From contig KQ959643.1 of assembly GCA_001552895.1 (NCBI GenBank), forward strand, positions 67,907 to 131,906: a stretch of DNA of 64,000 bases, written 5' to 3'. The position numbers and the translations under genes were made by a program. The notes under the pieces were generated by a model that saw nothing but the letters and a program-made list of their open reading frames with translations, had not been told where the DNA came from and searched no databases. This document shows positions 46,288 through 55,562 of the stretch, piece by piece (positions within the stretch are counted from its first letter, which is position 1; each line of letters begins with the position of its first letter). Source of the stretch: Tissierellia bacterium KA00581. GTDB taxonomy: Bacteria; Bacillota; Clostridia; Tissierellales; Peptoniphilaceae.

Positions 46288-47162
46288 TGAATTATTATCA
46301 AAAAGGAAATTCTATTATTTGTGAAAATTTAGATTTTTTTGACATTAAAGCGATTTTTACATGTGGTCAAGCTTTTAGATGGTATGAAGAAAAAGATGGA
46401 AGTTTTACTACTGTCCATTTAGGTAGAGTTTTAAATGTTTTAAATGAAGATAATAGAGTTGTTTTTAAAGGGACTAATTTAGAAGAATTTAAGGAAATTT
46501 GGGTAGATTATTTCGATTTGAATACAAACTACAAAGAAATAAGAAAAACATTATCTAGTAATGAAATTTTAGTAAATGCAATGGAATATGGTAAGGGAAT
46601 TAGAATACTAAATCAAAATCATTTTGAAATGCTTATAAGTTTTATAATTTCTGCAAATAATATGATTCCAAGAATAAAAAAATCCATTGAAGTAATTTCT
46701 ATGAGATATGGAAAATTTATCTGTGAAGATGAAAATAGAAAATATTATTCATTTCCAACAGTTGAACAGCTTAGTAATGCAACAGTTGAAGATTTAAGAG
46801 AATTTGCAAAAGTCGGCTTTAGAGATAAAAGAATTTTTGATACGGTTAATATGATTTTAAACGATAAAATTGATTTAAATAGTTTTGAAAGTTTAGAAAC
46901 AGATATTTTAAGAGAAGAACTTTTAAAATTTTCTGGAGTAGGAAATAAAGTTGCCGATTGTATTATGCTTTTTTCATATAAAAGAAAAGAAGTTTTTCCC
47001 GTTGACGTTTGGATAAAAAGAGTTATGGAAGAGCTTTTTATTCATAAACAGATGCTAGTTAAAAAAATTTCATCTTATGCAAATGAAATTTTTAAAGAAA
47101 ATGCAGGTCTTGCACAGCAATATCTTTTCTACTATGGAAGAGAAGAAAAAATAGGTAAATAG
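46287..47162 (+). CDS. OGG1-type 8-oxoguanine DNA glycosylase/lyase
   Basis: The 291-residue protein has an OGG N-terminal domain (FTCGQAFRWYEE near 25) and the HhH-GPD fold. LLKFSGVGNKVADCIMLF contains the catalytic lysine K221, and PVDVW the aspartate D240; the 19-residue spacing equals that in known OGG1. It excises 8-oxoguanine and cuts the abasic site. Firmicutes homologues are often labelled DNA-3-methyladenine glycosylase 2, but the lysine makes it bifunctional. A terminator follows. Confidence 0.92.
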   Translation: MNYYQKGNSIICENLDFFDIKAIFTCGQAFRWYEEKDGSFTTVHLGRVLNVLNEDNRVVFKGTNLEEFKEIWVDYFDLNTNYKEIRKTLSSNEILVNAMEYGKGIRILNQNHFEMLISFIISANNMIPRIKKSIEVISMRYGKFICEDENRKYYSFPTVEQLSNATVEDLREFAKVGFRDKRIFDTVNMILNDKIDLNSFESLETDILREELLKFSGVGNKVADCIMLFSYKRKEVFPVDVWIKRVMEELFIHKQMLVKKISSYANEIFKENAGLAQQYLFYYGREEKIGK

Positions 47163-47170
47163 AAAATTGT

Positions 47171-47197
47171 AAATGAAGGGGAAACCCTTCATTTTTT
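47171..47197 (+). terminator. Terminator after OGG glycosylase
   Basis: AAATGAAGGG (47171-47180) and CCCTTCATTT (47185-47194) form a 10-bp stem capped by a GAAA tetraloop, followed by T residues. Confidence 0.92.
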
Positions 47198-47238
47198 ATT
47201 TAACTTTGAAAAATATTTGAAAATATATATAAAAACAC

Positions 47239-47280
47239 TTGACAATATATATATATATAATAGTATGCGTAAACTATTAT
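47239..47280 (+). promoter_or_regulatory. Promoter and operator-like palindrome for surface protein
   Basis: TTGACA (47239-47244) is followed by a probable -10, TAGTAT (47261-47266), at 16 bp. ATAATAGT (47257-47264) and ACTATTAT (47273-47280) form a perfect inverted repeat with an eight-base spacer that covers the -10 and the start site, so a repressor could act here. No regulator is identified. Confidence 0.55.
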
Positions 47281-47297
47281 TTATAAAGGAGGAAGAA

Positions 47298-48527
47298 ATG
47301 AAAAAGAAATTTCTATTAAATATGATTCTATTTGCACTTACTTTGTCAAGTGTTGGAATTGTAAAAGACAATGCAAAAACGTCATTTGCAGAGGAAAAGG
47401 GAAAAGTTACTATTGAAGTTACTGAAAGAGCAAAAAAATTTATAGAAGGTATTGAGGTGTATTATGACGGAAAAAAACATCAATACAAACCGGGAGAAAA
47501 ATATCCTGTAGGTAGTGAAGTCAGAGCTTTAGTTGCACATATGCCAAAATTTAAACTATATGACAGTAAAGGTAATAGGTTATCTCCTCAAGGATGGGGA
47601 GTGTATATTTGGAAAATGGGGTTTAGATTACCAGATTCAGAAAAAGTAATTATTGATATGGAATATGAGAAAGGAAATTTTGAAACTGTTAGTGGTGGGA
47701 AAAAATTTAAAAAGAAAAATGGAGAATATGCTATAGGATTAAATTTAATAAATGGTGATGTCTATCACTTTGATCCTGAAACAAATCTTATGACAACAGG
47801 ATGGGACGCAACACCTTGGCAATGTATGTATTTTAATGAAGAAGGAAAGCTTCAAAGAAATACTTGGATAGATGGATACTATGTGGATTTTTGGGGATTT
47901 GGATGTTATAAGCCAGGTGGAGATTATATAACAAATAAAGATATTCAAAAAATAGGCGATAAAAATAAAGATAAACCAAAAACAGGCGATGAAAATAAAG
48001 ATAAACCGAAAATAGGTGATGAAAATAAAGATAAACCAAAAAATAATCAAATATTAACTGATAAAAATGGAAATAAGGTTGAAAGTAAAACTTTTGATTT
48101 TAAGAATTTAAAATTTAATGTTGAAAAGTTAAACGAAAAAGTAGATAAGCTAAATGGAAAAGTTTATGACTTATTTGATATTAGTTTTAAAAATAAAGAC
48201 GGAAATAATAAAAAACTACCGAATGGAGAGTATCTTGTAACTTTACAAAAAGAAAATGGAAAAGAAGTTGAAAAAGTATATTATGTAGATGATAATGGAA
48301 ATATTGAAGAAAGAGAATTTACTCAAACACAAAAAGAAGTAACATTCAAAACAAATCATTTTTCTAAATATGCAATTTTATATAAAACAACAGAAAAAAA
48401 ACCAATTATAAAAAAAGCTAAAAATAAAAATTCATTACCAACAACAGCAATATCAAGTTGTTCATTAGTTTTAACAGGACTAGCTTTAGCTGGAACTACT
48501 TTTACATTAAAAAAAAGAAATAAATAA
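47298..48527 (+). CDS. Wall-anchored surface protein with shared C-terminal domain
   Basis: The 409-residue protein starts at ATG 47298 behind AAAGGAGG; the in-frame ATG at 47217 lies upstream of the promoter. A signal peptide (about 1-33, ending SFAEE) is followed by an unrecognised domain. Then come two aromatic, Gly-Trp-rich segments (MTTGWDATPWQCMYF, WIDGYYVDFWGFGCY) resembling choline-binding repeats. Three 10-residue GDENKDKPK-type repeats act as linker. The domain at about 265-368 is shared with the LRR protein at 3760. The sorting signal is LPTTA (380-384), then a membrane helix and KKRNK. Likely adhesin or wall-interacting protein. Confidence 0.8.
   Translation: MKKKFLLNMILFALTLSSVGIVKDNAKTSFAEEKGKVTIEVTERAKKFIEGIEVYYDGKKHQYKPGEKYPVGSEVRALVAHMPKFKLYDSKGNRLSPQGWGVYIWKMGFRLPDSEKVIIDMEYEKGNFETVSGGKKFKKKNGEYAIGLNLINGDVYHFDPETNLMTTGWDATPWQCMYFNEEGKLQRNTWIDGYYVDFWGFGCYKPGGDYITNKDIQKIGDKNKDKPKTGDENKDKPKIGDENKDKPKNNQILTDKNGNKVESKTFDFKNLKFNVEKLNEKVDKLNGKVYDLFDISFKNKDGNNKKLPNGEYLVTLQKENGKEVEKVYYVDDNGNIEEREFTQTQKEVTFKTNHFSKYAILYKTTEKKPIIKKAKNKNSLPTTAISSCSLVLTGLALAGTTFTLKKRNK
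47955..48044 (+). repeat. Three tandem 30-bp coding repeats
   Basis: Units at 47955, 47985 and 48015 each encode G-D-(K/E)-N-K-D-K-P-K-x and differ by only a few bases. They form a charged linker in the surface protein. Such near-identical units can expand or shrink by slippage. Confidence 0.9.
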
Positions 48528-48530
48528 TGG

Positions 48531-48567
48531 AAAAGACAGAAATTTTTAAAATTTCTGTCTTTTTTTG
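48531..48567 (+). terminator. Terminator between convergent genes
   Basis: AAAAGACAGAAAT (48531-48543) pairs with ATTTCTGTCTTTT (48551-48563), followed by TTT. It serves the + strand gene; on the - strand the T-run is shorter, but it may also stop that transcript. Confidence 0.85.
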
Positions 48568-50013
48568 TTATTTATTTTTAATTATGTTTTTAATTAATAA
48601 TTTTCCATTGGGACTTACAAAGAGTCCTTGAATTTTATTATTTACAAGAATAGAAAATGATCTATTAAATATTGGAAAAATGAAATAATCATTTTTTATA
48701 TCTTCTATATTTGTATACATCTTTTTAAAATCATCTTCTTGATATATGTGATTTATATAATATTTTATATCTAAAGGCTCAGTTGTTCCAAAGTTAAATG
48801 TTTGATAATTTATATCTGATAAATCATTTTGTAAATTTATTTTTATATTGTATTTATCAAGCCATTCTTTTGAAATAGAAGCAAGAATTCTTTCTTTTAA
48901 CTTTACATCTTTGTAGTTAAGAGATAATTTTAATTCATTTTTATTAATTTCATTTCTTTTAGATTCAAAATTTTCTTTTAATTTTTTTGTAACATCAGAA
49001 GTTATTTTTTCTCTTTTTATAATTGGAGAAGAGTTATTATATAAAATATAATTTGCTAAAAAATTAGAATCAATAAAATTATCTAAAAGCTCTCGTATGT
49101 CTTTATGTTTTAAGATTTCATTTTTTAAATCTAAGCTTAAAAATTCAAAAATATTTGTTTTAAAATTTAAACATTCTGGCTTTTTACTTGCATCAACTCT
49201 TCTTTCGTATGGTATTTCATAAAAAGGAAGCCCAAAAAAGTCAATTTGTCCAAGTTCAAAAAGCTGATAGGCAAGTATTTTATTTTCTACAAATTTTAAA
49301 TTTATAGTATTTATATGAGTATTTACAGCATCCCAATATTCGTTATTTTTTTCTAAAATAATTTTTTCATCTGTAATTTCTTTTAGATTAAAAGCAGAGT
49401 TTGAAATAAATTTTGTGCTATCTTCTGTAAGTTTTACAGGAAACATAAATACATTTGAAAGAAATTCATCAAAATTTTTAATAGGATATTCCATCTTTAC
49501 TTCAATAGTTTTTTCATCTAATGCTTTTATTGCTAAATCATTTACAGATACTTTTTTATCATAAAAATTTTTAGCATTTTTTATAAAAAATAATTTAAAA
49601 TAGTTTGGATTTTTATTTTCTTTATCTAAAATACTTATCCATGAAGAAATATAATCTTTTGCAGTTATTTTTTCACCATTAGACCATTTTAAATTATCTC
49701 TTAAAGTTATTTTCCATTCTTTAAAATCATCACTTTTTTCAATATCTTCAGCCTCATTTAAAGATATTTTTCCAGAAGATGAATATTCAGTTAAACCTTC
49801 ATAAATTTGAGAAACAACAGCATCATTTTCAATACTATCTGAATATCTTGGGTCAAGATTATATTTTTGTTTTTTTATTGCCGTTGTTATTTCACTTTTT
49901 TTAGTGCTATTTTCTTCTTTTTCACTTTCTTTTTTATTTTTACTTGCACAAGAAGAAAGTAAAAAAATAAAAATTAATAAAAAAGAAATTATTTTATTTT
50001 TTAAAATTTTCAT
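48568..50013 (-). CDS. ABC transporter substrate-binding lipoprotein (family 5)
   Basis: The 481-residue lipoprotein has a signal peptide and lipobox LSSC with Cys22, followed by a Lys/Ser/Glu-rich tether. The body starts with LDPRYSDSIENDAVVSQIYEGL and contains DFKEWKITLRDNLKWSNGEKITAKD, both typical of OppA/DppA-like peptide-binding proteins. It is shorter than OppA (about 540) and no permease or ATPase genes are next to it, so it is an orphan that may serve a transporter elsewhere. The ligand is unknown. It is transcribed toward the surface-protein gene. Confidence 0.88.
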   Translation of the reverse strand: MKILKNKIISFLLIFIFLLSSCASKNKKESEKEENSTKKSEITTAIKKQKYNLDPRYSDSIENDAVVSQIYEGLTEYSSSGKISLNEAEDIEKSDDFKEWKITLRDNLKWSNGEKITAKDYISSWISILDKENKNPNYFKLFFIKNAKNFYDKKVSVNDLAIKALDEKTIEVKMEYPIKNFDEFLSNVFMFPVKLTEDSTKFISNSAFNLKEITDEKIILEKNNEYWDAVNTHINTINLKFVENKILAYQLFELGQIDFFGLPFYEIPYERRVDASKKPECLNFKTNIFEFLSLDLKNEILKHKDIRELLDNFIDSNFLANYILYNNSSPIIKREKITSDVTKKLKENFESKRNEINKNELKLSLNYKDVKLKERILASISKEWLDKYNIKINLQNDLSDINYQTFNFGTTEPLDIKYYINHIYQEDDFKKMYTNIEDIKNDYFIFPIFNRSFSILVNNKIQGLFVSPNGKLLIKNIIKNK

Positions 50014-50080
50014 AACGACTCCTTAATTATTTTTTAAATTAAAATTTTAATTTTAATTTTTATTATTATAACATAAAAGT

Positions 50081-50114
50081 AAAAAAAATAGTAGAACAAA
50101 AAATTCTACTATTT
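50081..50114 (-). terminator. Terminator after symporter gene (- strand)
   Basis: AAATAGTAGAA (50086-50096) pairs with TTCTACTATTT (50104-50114). On the - strand the stem is followed by a run of T residues (A-run at 50081-50088), so it ends the gltP-like transcript. Confidence 0.85.
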
Positions 50115-50135
50115 AAAATAAAAATAATCATTAAA

Positions 50136-51362
50136 TTAATGCTTTGTATAATCAAGTTCTTTTTCGCTATGTGCAATTACAACAGAGCAAGTTATATCTC
50201 CTAATACATTAACGACAGTTCTTATCATATCAAAAATTCTATCAATTCCAGCAACTAGAGCGATTCCTTCTATAGGAAGACCTACACTTTGTAAAACCAT
50301 AGCAAGCATAATAACCCCAGCACCAGGAACCCCTGCAGTACCGATAGATGCTAAAGTTGTTGTAAGGACTATGATTATTTGTTGATATACATTTAAATCT
50401 ATTCCATAAACTTGAGCAATAAATAAAGCACATACACCTTGATAAACTGCTGTACCATCCATATTTATAGTAGCACCTAAAGGCAAAACAAAGCTTGCTA
50501 TAGATTTTGAAACGCCCATATCTGTTTGTACTGTTTCTATAGATACAGGAAGTGTTCCTGCAGAAGATGATGTTGTAAAAGCGACAAATATAGGTGTGAA
50601 TGCTTTTTTAAAAAAGGAAGATACTTTCATTTTTGTAAATACTTTTATTGATATTGAATAAGTAAATAAAGCATGAACAATACAAACAAAATATACAACA
50701 AGTATAACTTTTAGTAGTGGTAATAAAACTTTTGGACCATTTGTTGCAACAACAGGAGTTATAAGTCCAATTACACCAATAGGTGCAAGCTTCATTATTG
50801 CATTTGTTATAGAAATCATTGCATTTGAAATTCCATCAAAAAAAGCAAAAACAGTTTTTGATTTTTCTTTAATAGACAATAGTCCACTTCCTAAAAGTAG
50901 TGAAAAAATTATAATTTGAAGCATGTTTCCTTCAACTAAAGCTTTTAAAGGATTTGCAGGAATTATATTTAATAAAGTGTCTATAAATTTTGGTGCTTGA
51001 TTTACTTTAATTTCAGATAAATTAGCTGGAAGATTAAAACCTGTTCCAGGCTTTAAAATATTTGCAAAAATTAAACTTATTGTTATTGCTAAAATTGTTG
51101 TAATCATATAAAAAATAAAAGTTTTTAATCCAATTTTACCAAGTTTTTTTATATCTTTTAACTCAGATACTCCAACTACTAAAGAAGAGAATACAAGAGG
51201 AACTATTACAAGTTTTATCAAATTTAAAAAAACTATTCCAAAAGGCTTTATGTACGTATTTGCAAATGCGGGGTTGTTTCCTAAATATAACCCAAGTATT
51301 ACTCCAATAAATAAGCCAATTATAATTTGAAAGGGCAGTGGAATTTTTGTTATTTTTTTCAT
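50136..51362 (-). CDS. Dicarboxylate/amino acid:cation symporter (DAACS)
   Basis: The 408-residue protein starts at the ATG complementary to 51360-51362, behind AGGAGG; a longer frame to 51386 passes through the SD. It has eight membrane helices and two re-entrant loops. The family's serine-rich motif TTSSSAGTLPVS, the LPLGATINMDGTA helix and GVPGAGVI are clear. Homologues take up glutamate, aspartate, serine or C4-dicarboxylates with Na+ or H+. The substrate here is undecided. It is transcribed alone, divergent from nrdD. Confidence 0.94.
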   Translation of the reverse strand: MKKITKIPLPFQIIIGLFIGVILGLYLGNNPAFANTYIKPFGIVFLNLIKLVIVPLVFSSLVVGVSELKDIKKLGKIGLKTFIFYMITTILAITISLIFANILKPGTGFNLPANLSEIKVNQAPKFIDTLLNIIPANPLKALVEGNMLQIIIFSLLLGSGLLSIKEKSKTVFAFFDGISNAMISITNAIMKLAPIGVIGLITPVVATNGPKVLLPLLKVILVVYFVCIVHALFTYSISIKVFTKMKVSSFFKKAFTPIFVAFTTSSSAGTLPVSIETVQTDMGVSKSIASFVLPLGATINMDGTAVYQGVCALFIAQVYGIDLNVYQQIIIVLTTTLASIGTAGVPGAGVIMLAMVLQSVGLPIEGIALVAGIDRIFDMIRTVVNVLGDITCSVVIAHSEKELDYTKH

Positions 51363-51402
51363 AATGAGCCTCCTAATATAATACAATTTACTTTACCGCA
51401 AT

Positions 51403-51431
51403 AGTATATCACTTAAAAAGTATAAAGTCAA
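51403..51431 (-). promoter_or_regulatory. Promoter for the DAACS symporter (- strand)
   Basis: Reading the - strand, TTGACT (51431-51426) and TATACT (51408-51403) are 17 bp apart and end about 40 bases before the symporter start. The stretch 51432-51597 between the divergent promoters is AT-rich with nothing recognised. Confidence 0.75.
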
Positions 51432-51597
51432 TATTTTTGTATAAAAAAATTTAATTAATTAATATACAAAGATAGCATATGAATATACTATTAAATTTAA
51501 AAAAAATAAAAGTTTTAAAAATAATTTTTTTAAAACTTTTTCTACAATTTGTTATTATAAAAAATTAATCTTGTTTTTTAACTAAAAACAAATAAAA

Positions 51598-51613
51598 CAA
51601 CTATATATAGTAT
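51598..51613 (+). promoter_or_regulatory. NrdR box 1
   Basis: The centre ACTATATATAGT (51600-51611) is a perfect palindrome matching the core of the NrdR box. It lies upstream of the -35 of nrdD. The centre-to-centre distance to box 2 is 30 bp, about three helical turns. Confidence 0.7.
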
Positions 51614-51625
51614 GTTACACTTTTA

Positions 51626-51654
51626 TTGACAATATATATTGTTGATGATATAAT
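51626..51654 (+). promoter_or_regulatory. nrdDG promoter with NrdR box 2
   Basis: TTGACA (51626-51631) and TATAAT (51649-51654) are 17 bp apart, a full consensus. ACAATATATATTGT (51629-51642) is a perfect palindrome overlapping the -35, in the position of the second NrdR box, so repression by blocking RNA polymerase is expected. Confidence 0.8.
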
Positions 51655-51739
51655 CTATACAGGAATTGATTTTAAGCTTATTGTAAGTTTTATAAAAAAT
51701 ATTATATAGATTATTTTTTAATTTTTAAGGAGGTTAATT

Positions 51740-53863
51740 GTGATTAAAGTTATAAAAAGAAATGGTCAAGAAGTTGATTTTGATAAAAATAAAATTGCCA
51801 TTGCAATAAAAAAGGCGATGAATAGTAGTACAGGAGTTTATGTTGAAGGGTTAGCTGAAAAAATTGCAACTGAAATAGAAACTTTTGCAGTAACACTTGG
51901 CAAAAAAATGACTATATATGATATAGAAGATCATGTATATTATAGTTTAATTAAATACGATAATCCAGCTACAGCAAGAGCATATGAAAATTATAAAGCA
52001 GTTCAAACTTTTAAAAGATTAAAAAATACAACAGATGAAAGTATTTTAGGACTTTTAGATAAAACAAATTTAGATGTTATAAATGAAAATTCAAATAAAA
52101 ATGCAGTTTTGGCATCAACTCAAAGAGATTTAATAGCAGGAGAAGTTTCAAAAGATATTGCAAGAAGAATGCTTATTCCCGTTGATATAGTTCAAGCACA
52201 TGATGAAGGAGCAATTCATCTTCATGATATGGACTATTTGATTCAACCTATGTTTAACTGTTGTCTTGTTAATATTGGAGATATGCTTGATAATGGAACT
52301 GTTATTAACGGAAAAATGGTTGAAAGTCCAAAGTCTTTTCAAGTTGCTTGTACAGTAATGACTCAAATTATTGCTCAAGTTGCATCTGGACAATTTGGTG
52401 GACAAAGTTTAAATATTGCTCATTTAGGAAAATATTTAAGAAAAAGTTATAATAAACATCTAAAACTTGCAAAAGAAATTTTAAAAGATGAAAAAGATGC
52501 TTTAAATATTGCAAAAGCAATGACTAAAAAAGAACTTGAAGCAGGTATACAAACTATTCAATATCAAATAAATACACTTATGACTACAAATGGTCAAAGT
52601 CCTTTTGTTACTTTATTTATGTATATTGAAGATGGTTTTGAATATGAAAAAGAAGTTTCTCAAATTGTAGAAGAAATAATAAAACAAAGAATTCAAGGAA
52701 TAAAAAATGAAAAAGGTGTTTATATAACACCAGCTTTTCCAAAACTTATTTATGTTTTAGATGAAAATAATATACATCAAGATAGCAAATATTACTATTT
52801 AACAAAACTTGCAGCAAAATGTACTGCAAAAAGAATGTATCCAGATTATATTTCAGCTAAAAAATTAAAAGAAAACTATGAAGGAAATGTATTTGGACCT
52901 ATGGGTTGTAGATCTTTTCTAACTCCATATAAAGATGAAAGCGGAAAATATAAATTTGAAGGAAGATTTAACCAAGGAGTTGTAAGTCTTAATTTACCAC
53001 AAATTGGAATTTTGAATATGGATGATGAAGAAGGATTTTTTAACACTCTAGAAAAAAGACTTGAAATTGTAAAAAAAGCTCTTCTTTTTAGAAATTCACT
53101 TCTTAAAAATGTTAAAAGTGATAATTCTCCAATACACTGGCAATATGGAGCAATCGCAAGACTTAAAAAAGGAGAAAGCATCCAAAAATATCTATCAAAT
53201 GGATATTCAACACTTTCAGTTGGCTATATAGGAATATATGAAGCTACAAAATGTGTTAAAGGTGTAAGTCATACAACAAAAGAAGGAAAAGAATTTGCAC
53301 TTAAAGTCATAAAAACTATAAAAGATGCAGCTGATAAATGGAGCGAAGAAACAAAAATGGCATTTTCTATATACGGAACTCCTGCTGAAAGTTTAACACA
53401 TAGATTTTGTTCAATAGATAAAAAAAGATTTGGAGAAATAAAAGATATAACAGATAAAGGATATTATACAAATAGTTATCATGTTGACGTTAGAGAACAT
53501 ATTTCTGTTTTTGATAAATTTAAATTTGAACAAGAATTTCAAAAACTTTCAACTGGTGGTTGTATTTCATACGCTGAAATCCCTAATATGAATAACAATG
53601 TTGAAGCAATTGAACAAATGATTAGATTTATTTACGATAATATTCAATACGCAGAATTTAACACTAAATCAGATTATTGTCATGTTTGTGGTTTTGATGG
53701 GGAAATAATTATTAATGATTACAACGAATGGGAATGCCCACAATGCCATAACAAAGATAAACAAAAAATGAATGTAACAAGAAGAACTTGTGGATATTTA
53801 GGAGAAAACTTCTGGAATGAAGGAAGAACTAAAGAAATAAAAGCAAGAGTTCTTCATATATAG
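51740..53863 (+). CDS. nrdD: Anaerobic ribonucleoside-triphosphate reductase NrdD
   Basis: The 707-residue class III reductase makes deoxynucleotides without oxygen. It has an N-terminal ATP-cone (MIKVIKRNGQEVDFDKNKIA), the glycyl-radical enzyme barrel, a zinc site (CHVCGF and ECPQCH, near 652-677) and the radical glycine G685 in RRTCGYLG. The start is GTG 51740 behind AAGGAGG. NrdG, encoded next, installs the radical. NrdR boxes lie on the promoter and nrdR is at 26623. Confidence 0.97.
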   Translation: MIKVIKRNGQEVDFDKNKIAIAIKKAMNSSTGVYVEGLAEKIATEIETFAVTLGKKMTIYDIEDHVYYSLIKYDNPATARAYENYKAVQTFKRLKNTTDESILGLLDKTNLDVINENSNKNAVLASTQRDLIAGEVSKDIARRMLIPVDIVQAHDEGAIHLHDMDYLIQPMFNCCLVNIGDMLDNGTVINGKMVESPKSFQVACTVMTQIIAQVASGQFGGQSLNIAHLGKYLRKSYNKHLKLAKEILKDEKDALNIAKAMTKKELEAGIQTIQYQINTLMTTNGQSPFVTLFMYIEDGFEYEKEVSQIVEEIIKQRIQGIKNEKGVYITPAFPKLIYVLDENNIHQDSKYYYLTKLAAKCTAKRMYPDYISAKKLKENYEGNVFGPMGCRSFLTPYKDESGKYKFEGRFNQGVVSLNLPQIGILNMDDEEGFFNTLEKRLEIVKKALLFRNSLLKNVKSDNSPIHWQYGAIARLKKGESIQKYLSNGYSTLSVGYIGIYEATKCVKGVSHTTKEGKEFALKVIKTIKDAADKWSEETKMAFSIYGTPAESLTHRFCSIDKKRFGEIKDITDKGYYTNSYHVDVREHISVFDKFKFEQEFQKLSTGGCISYAEIPNMNNNVEAIEQMIRFIYDNIQYAEFNTKSDYCHVCGFDGEIIINDYNEWECPQCHNKDKQKMNVTRRTCGYLGENFWNEGRTKEIKARVLHI

Positions 53864-53872
53864 GAGAATAAG

Positions 53873-54367
53873 ATGAGGTATGGCCAAATACGAAAATTTG
53901 ACGTTGCAAATGGAGTTGGAATAAGAACAAGTATTTTTGTAACAGGTTGTAGACATAACTGTAAAGATTGTTTTAATAAAAAATATATGGATTTTAATTT
54001 TGGACAACTTTGGACAGAAGATACAACAAAAGAAGTTATAGAATATCTAAAAGATGAAAATGTAAACGGCTTAACTTTACTTGGTGGAGAACCTATGCAA
54101 AATGCAAAAGAGCTTACAGAAATTGTTAAAGAAATAAAAAAATATGTAGAGAAAAATATTTGGGTTTATTCTGGCTATACCTTTGAAGAAATTATTGAAA
54201 ATGATGAAAGATTTGAACTTTTAAAACAATGTGATGTTTTAGTTGATGGAAGATTCATCTGTGAACTTAAAGATTTAACTTTAAGATTTAGAGGATCTTC
54301 CAATCAAAGAATTATCGATATAAAAAAGACTTTAAAAACGGGTAACATAACTTTATTTATGGAGTAG
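53873..54367 (+). CDS. nrdG: Anaerobic reductase activase NrdG
   Basis: This 164-residue radical-SAM enzyme uses a [4Fe-4S] cluster held by C26, C30 and C33 (GCRHNCKDC) to create the glycyl radical on NrdD. GLTLLGGEPMQN near 63 is the SAM-binding GGE motif. It follows nrdD by nine bases with AGGAGAA upstream. Confidence 0.97.
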   Translation: MRYGQIRKFDVANGVGIRTSIFVTGCRHNCKDCFNKKYMDFNFGQLWTEDTTKEVIEYLKDENVNGLTLLGGEPMQNAKELTEIVKEIKKYVEKNIWVYSGYTFEEIIENDERFELLKQCDVLVDGRFICELKDLTLRFRGSSNQRIIDIKKTLKTGNITLFME

Positions 54368-54370
54368 TAA

Positions 54371-55537
54371 ATGTATAAAAAAATACTTAAAATTTCTAAA
54401 CTTAAAGATGAAAAAAACAAATACGACAAAGAAAAAATAGGTTATCTATCTAGCATAATAGCAATTTCTTTAAATTTGTTTATAGCAATATTAAAATTTA
54501 TAATTGGTTTTTTTACTTTTTCAATTTCAGTAATGGTAGATGGAATTAATAACTTTTTTGACGCAATTTGTTCTTTTTTTACAAGCGTAGCATTTAAACT
54601 TTCTAAAAAACCTCAAGATGAAGAGCATCCCTTTGGACATGGAAGAGTAGAATATATAACAACTCTTATAATTTCAATCATCATAATATTTGTAGGATTT
54701 CAATTTCTAAAAACATCTATAGAAAAATTCTTTAATGTAGAAAATATCAAAATAAATTCAATATCAATAATATTTTTAATAATATCTATAATTATAAAAC
54801 TATGGCTTTATTGCCTTAATAAAAAACTTTTTAAAAAAACAAATTCAAATTTATTAAAAGCAATATCTTTAGATTCTTTAACAGATGCTCTTATAACATT
54901 TTGTTGTATACTTTCATTAATTTTTTCAAAATATACTAAAATTCATATAGATAGTATACTTGGAATTTTAATATCTTGTATAATCTTACATCAAGGTTTT
55001 TTACTTTCAAAAGATACCATAGATGATCTTTTAGGAAAAGCTCCTAAAAAAGAATTAGTACATAAAGTAACTATGACAATAAAAAATCATAAAGAAATAT
55101 TAGGAGTACATAATTTTAACATTCATACATATGGAAATAGTAAAAAAATTGCAACTGTAGATGTTGAAGTTTTTGAAAATATGAGCGTAAATACAGCACA
55201 TAGTCTTATGAGTATGATAGAAAAAGAAATCTTTGAAAAATACGAAATAGTTTTAATAACTCACATAGAACCATTTAGAAAAAATTTAACAGAAGATGAA
55301 ATTAAATTAAAAGAAATATTAGAAAATTTAAAAACACAAAAAAATTTCATAAAATCAATACATGATTTTGAAATAAATAATAAAAATAATTTTGTATCAA
55401 TACAATTTGTCTTAGATGGAAAAAAGCTTAAAAAAGATTTTATAGAAAAAAACTTTAAAAATGAAATAGAAAAAATAATTAAACAATACAATAAAAATTT
55501 AAAAACTATAATTACAATCTTATATGAATATATTTAA
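54371..55537 (+). CDS. Cation diffusion facilitator metal transporter
   Basis: The 388-residue protein has six membrane helices and a cytosolic C-terminal domain. VDGINNFFDAI near 56 and HPFGHGRVEYI near 86 carry the metal-site residues; the usual aspartate pair of helix V is in ISLDSLTDALITF. Family members export Zn2+, Fe2+ or Mn2+ with proton exchange. A long C-terminal extension (about 290-388) is Lys/Asn-rich. It is four bases after nrdG and likely co-transcribed, although a functional link is not evident. Confidence 0.92.
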   Translation: MYKKILKISKLKDEKNKYDKEKIGYLSSIIAISLNLFIAILKFIIGFFTFSISVMVDGINNFFDAICSFFTSVAFKLSKKPQDEEHPFGHGRVEYITTLIISIIIIFVGFQFLKTSIEKFFNVENIKINSISIIFLIISIIIKLWLYCLNKKLFKKTNSNLLKAISLDSLTDALITFCCILSLIFSKYTKIHIDSILGILISCIILHQGFLLSKDTIDDLLGKAPKKELVHKVTMTIKNHKEILGVHNFNIHTYGNSKKIATVDVEVFENMSVNTAHSLMSMIEKEIFEKYEIVLITHIEPFRKNLTEDEIKLKEILENLKTQKNFIKSIHDFEINNKNNFVSIQFVLDGKKLKKDFIEKNFKNEIEKIIKQYNKNLKTIITILYEYI

Positions 55538-55562
55538 ATAACTGTAAATAATTGAATATAGA

